In this document: in pieces, positions 61,917-64,000 of the stretch
How positions within the stretch are numbered: position 1 is the first letter of the stretch
Layout of the letters: every line of letters begins with the position of its first letter
Assembly: GCF_023074055.1 (NCBI RefSeq)
Contig: NZ_JADPKR010000053.1
Location: 124,001 to 188,000 of the forward strand
DNA from: Bradyrhizobium sp. 141
Lineage (GTDB): Bacteria > Pseudomonadota > Alphaproteobacteria > Rhizobiales > Xanthobacteraceae
Length of the DNA stretch: 64,000 nt
Direction: 5' to 3'
Program-made: the position numbers and the translations under genes
Notes under the pieces: model-generated
The model's database searches: none
What the model was told of the DNA's origin: nothing
The model's input: only the letters and a program-made list of their open reading frames with translations

Positions 61917-62651
61917 TCAGAATACGAGGACCATGCCGTCTTCGGCGGCGAGATGCGCAATATCGTCCAGGCGCGAGAGCATGTCGTCGTTCATATGGGT
62001 GAGGACGAGGCGTTTCGCGCCGATCGCGGGAAGATGCTGTTCCAAGGTCTTCAGGCTGAGATGGTTCTTGACCACCTTCTCGTACATATAGGCTTCGGCG
62101 ATGAAAAGGTCGGCGCCGTGCGCCAGCGGAATGAGCGTTTCCGTCCATTCGGTATCGGCGCTGTAGGCAAGCGTGCGGCCCTCGGCCTCGACGCGGTAGG
62201 CGAGGAAGGGACCACCGGATTCGCCGTGCACCACCGGATAGGGCGTCACTCTCGCCGCGCCGAAGGTTTTGCTTTGCTCGGGCGCGAGCTCCACGACCTC
62301 GAGCTCGAAACGCTGTTTGGTCTTCGAGGAGTGCTCGAACAGCGCCTCCATCACCTGGTTGAGCCGCGTCTCGATGCCTTGCGGTCCCGCAATCGTCAGC
62401 GGCCGCGTCCGCCGCGAAAATTGCGCGTCGAGCAGCAGGAACGGCAACCCGGCAAAATGGTCGCCGTGGAAATGCGTGATGAGGATGAGATCGATGTCGT
62501 CGCGCGCGATCTCGAGCCGCTTCAGCGCCGGCAGGGCCGACGCGCCGCAATCGATCAGGAAATTGGTCTCGCGCCCCGAGACGTGGAAGCAGGTGTTGAG
62601 CCTGCCACCTGAGCCAAAGGCGTCGCCGCAGCCGACAAAGCGTAGTTGCAT
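61917..62651 (-). CDS. MBL-fold metallohydrolase, RNase Z-like
   Basis: 244 residues. LRFVGCGDAFGSGGRLNTCFHV, zinc motif ILITHFHGDHFAGLPFLL (HxHxDH), VVHGESGGPFLAYRVEAEGRTLAYSADTEWTE (additional ligands) and LVLTHMNDDML near the end. The order resembles RNase Z and related beta-lactamase-fold hydrolases. RNase Z usually has a flexible arm that is shorter or absent here, so another substrate is possible. Same operon as the MATE gene. Confidence 0.87.
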   Translation of the reverse strand: MQLRFVGCGDAFGSGGRLNTCFHVSGRETNFLIDCGASALPALKRLEIARDDIDLILITHFHGDHFAGLPFLLLDAQFSRRTRPLTIAGPQGIETRLNQVMEALFEHSSKTKQRFELEVVELAPEQSKTFGAARVTPYPVVHGESGGPFLAYRVEAEGRTLAYSADTEWTETLIPLAHGADLFIAEAYMYEKVVKNHLSLKTLEQHLPAIGAKRLVLTHMNDDMLSRLDDIAHLAAEDGMVLVF

Positions 62652-62673
62652 CGGCTGCGCAACTCCTTGACGT

Positions 62674-62979
62674 TCAGCGGCCGCGCGGCGCGCCGAAGAC
62701 GCGCGAGAGCAGCCAGATTGGGATCACGATGACCGCGCCGAGCAGGAAGTAGCGCCACAGCCAGTTCACGGTGTCGAAGCCGAGATCCCAAAGACGCTGG
62801 AACAGGAGGCGGATGCTGGTGATGATGTTCCAGGGATCGAAGCCGATCGCGGCGAGCACGACGCCGACCAGGATCGAGAGCAGGACCAGGCGAAACGCGA
62901 CCGCCAGCGGCGAGCCGCCGAGAAAGCGGTTCAGCCCGTCGCTGCGGCCGGCCGGCAAATCTCTGACGTCTTGGACCAT
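62674..62979 (-). CDS. DUF6460-like small membrane protein
   Basis: 101 residues from ATG 62979, which has GAGGAG about 7 nt upstream. Two hydrophobic segments: LAVAFRLVLLSILVGVVLAAIGFDPW and LWRYFLLGAVIVIPIWLLSRVFG. Between them lies NIITSIRLLFQRLWDLGFDTVNWL. This matches a conserved alphaproteobacterial family of unknown function; the family name is recalled rather than checked. Confidence 0.7.
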   Translation of the reverse strand: MVQDVRDLPAGRSDGLNRFLGGSPLAVAFRLVLLSILVGVVLAAIGFDPWNIITSIRLLFQRLWDLGFDTVNWLWRYFLLGAVIVIPIWLLSRVFGAPRGR

Positions 62980-63125
62980 CTCAAACTCCTCAGGGGATTC
63001 GACCCCATTATAGGGCACGGCGAGGGACATGGGGAACCCCGGCCCGACCGTCAATCAGCTTACCGCGTTTTAATTCGGGTAGCGCCGCCAGAGCTTCCCT
63101 TGTGGCGCGACGCGAGCCGCGGGCC

Positions 63126-63250
63126 CCTCACCTCTCCCGCTTGCGGGAGAGGTCGGCGCGCAGCGCCGGGTGAGGGCTCTCTCCTCTGGGGGAATCCCAA
63201 TGCGGAGACACCCTCTCCCCAACCCTCTCCCGCAAGCGGGAGAGGGAGCG
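63126..63250. repeat. Family E intergenic repeat, copy 4
   Basis: Arms CCTCTCCCGCTTGCGGGAGA and CTCTCCCGCAAGCGGGAGAG, inner GGCGCGCAGCGCC. Confidence 0.85.
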
Positions 63251-63287
63251 CACCTCTCGCTTGGCGACGATCGAGCCTCGCACGCCT

Positions 63288-64000
63288 TCACGCCTCCACT
63301 GCCTCCGCCTTCAACATCCTCTCCAACGTCTCCAGCCGATCGGCCTCCTTCGGCGGCTTGTCCCAGCGCAGGCGGCTGATGCGGGGAAAGCGCATGGCGA
63401 CGCCGGATTTGTGCCGCGGCGAGCGCTGCAGGCCCTCGAACGCCACCTCCAGCACCAGACCCTGGTCCGGCTCGTGCACGACATGGCGAACGGGGCCGAA
63501 TTTTTCCGTGGTGTTGCGGCGGACGAAGCGATCGATCTGGAGCAACTCCTCGTCCGTGAAACCGAAATAGGCCTTGCCGACCGGCACCAGCTCGTCGCCG
63601 CCATCGCCCGCGGTCCAGACGCCAAAGGTGTAGTCGGAGTAATAGGACGAGCGCTTGCCGTGACCGCGCTGCGCATACATCAGCACGGCATCGATGATGT
63701 GCGGATCGCGCTTCCACTTCCACCATTGGCCCTTCGGCCGCCCTGGCAAATAAGCCGCATCGCGCCGCTTCAGCATCACGCCCTCGACGGCGTCCGCATC
63801 TTCGCCGGCGCCTGCGCTTGCCGGATCGGCGCGCGCGACGGCCAGCGCCTCCCAGCTTGTGAAGGGCACGGTGGGCGACAGATCGATGCGGGGATCGCCG
63901 AGCTTTCCGATAAAGATCTCCAGCCTTTCGCGCCGCTCCGCGAACGGCAATTCACGCACATCGTTCTCGTCATCGCCGAGCAAATCATAGGCGCGCAGAT
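63288..64000 (-). CDS. Ligase-associated ATP-dependent DNA ligase, C-terminal part (runs off the right edge)
   Basis: Partial: the frame is open to the window edge and the N-terminal adenylation domain with the active-site Lys lies outside. Visible: AYDLLGDDENDVRELPFAERRERLE, then VEGVMLKRRDAAYLPGRPKGQWWKWKRDPHIIDAVLMYAQRGHGKRSSYYSDYTFGVW, which holds motifs IV and V (EGVMLK, WWKWK), and the C-terminal OB domain ending PRISRLRWDKPPKEADRLETLERML. This is the ATP-dependent bacterial ligase family that travels with the helicase and PdeM found at 43.6-47 kb. Confidence 0.88.
   Translation of the reverse strand, partial: LRAYDLLGDDENDVRELPFAERRERLEIFIGKLGDPRIDLSPTVPFTSWEALAVARADPASAGAGEDADAVEGVMLKRRDAAYLPGRPKGQWWKWKRDPHIIDAVLMYAQRGHGKRSSYYSDYTFGVWTAGDGGDELVPVGKAYFGFTDEELLQIDRFVRRNTTEKFGPVRHVVHEPDQGLVLEVAFEGLQRSPRHKSGVAMRFPRISRLRWDKPPKEADRLETLERMLKAEAVEA

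Noticed and set aside
1..64000. Mobile genomic island or prophage
   Set aside because: No integrase, transposase, attachment-site tRNA or shift in codon use seen; the gene content is mostly core metabolism.
1..64000. CRISPR array
   Set aside because: The many repeats are palindromic intergenic elements scattered singly between genes, not regularly spaced direct repeats with unique spacers, and there are no cas genes.

Overview
The window is GC-rich (mid-60% by eye) chromosomal DNA from an alphaproteobacterium, most likely Bradyrhizobium or a close relative in the Nitrobacteraceae. Three things point there. The order rpmH-rnpA-yidC-engB-argB-dapD-dapE-truA-fmt-def fits that group. A class I lysyl-tRNA synthetase is present. 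Nearly every intergenic space holds one of at least eight families of palindromic repeats that I recognise from Bradyrhizobium/Rhodopseudomonas genomes. I see no prophage, insertion sequence, CRISPR array, rRNA or tRNA gene. The only stable RNA I can support is the 4.5S/SRP RNA (ffs).

Layout. 1-670: 5' part of a sensor histidine kinase, divergent from rpmH. 1-10.7 kb: housekeeping genes on the plus strand: rpmH, rnpA, yidC, engB, a DUF423 protein, argB, a secreted double-DUF1036 protein, a HAD phosphatase, dapD, a DUF805 membrane protein and dapE. 10.8-13.5 kb, minus strand: a GIY-YIG nuclease gene set among palindromic repeats, then truA, fmt and def. 13.7-20 kb: rmuC, an AmpG-like permease and a small secreted protein, then recR-ybaB-dnaX and ffs. 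20.2-24.6 kb: an amino-acid-type ABC transporter followed by a short-chain dehydrogenase-like protein lacking its catalytic Tyr and Lys and an enolase-superfamily enzyme, apparently one uptake/catabolic unit of unknown substrate. 24.8-27.7 kb: HIT protein, nudC, PfkB kinase and an Lrp-type regulator.

27.9-36.2 kb: phosphomannomutase, a HepT/MntA-type toxin-antitoxin pair, a retropepsin-like protease, hrpB, UDP-glucose dehydrogenase and an acyltransferase. 36.4-42.9 kb: polA (its proofreading site is destroyed), a LysE exporter, a GST, pyrE and a DUF2865 protein. 43.1-47 kb: an unknown gene preceded by a perfect alphaproteobacterial SOS box, then PdeM and the Lhr-like helicase of the ligase-associated DNA-damage system. 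The matching ATP-dependent ligase is cut by the right edge at 63.3-64 kb, so that system is split here. 47.2-56.4 kb: small enzymes, an FAD dehydrogenase, a COG3904 protein, a SCO1 protein, an orphan solute-binding protein, lysK and an alpha-carbonic anhydrase. 56.5-58.1 kb: a TetR regulator, its likely operator, a broken NTF2-like gene and a DUF3237 gene. 58.1-63 kb: a LexA-fold repressor lacking the self-cleavage dyad, a DUF952 gene with pyrD, a MATE exporter, an MBL-fold hydrolase and a DUF6460 protein.

Most of the content is ordinary core genome. The points worth a second look are: the GIY-YIG gene among the repeats and the nested repeat variants; the loss of every canonical PolA proofreading residue; the SOS box in front of an unknown gene beside the split repair system; the 20-24.6 kb transporter/enzyme operon with its degenerate SDR; and the catalytically dead S24-type regulator. 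All calls come from reading the sequence; no database searches were run.
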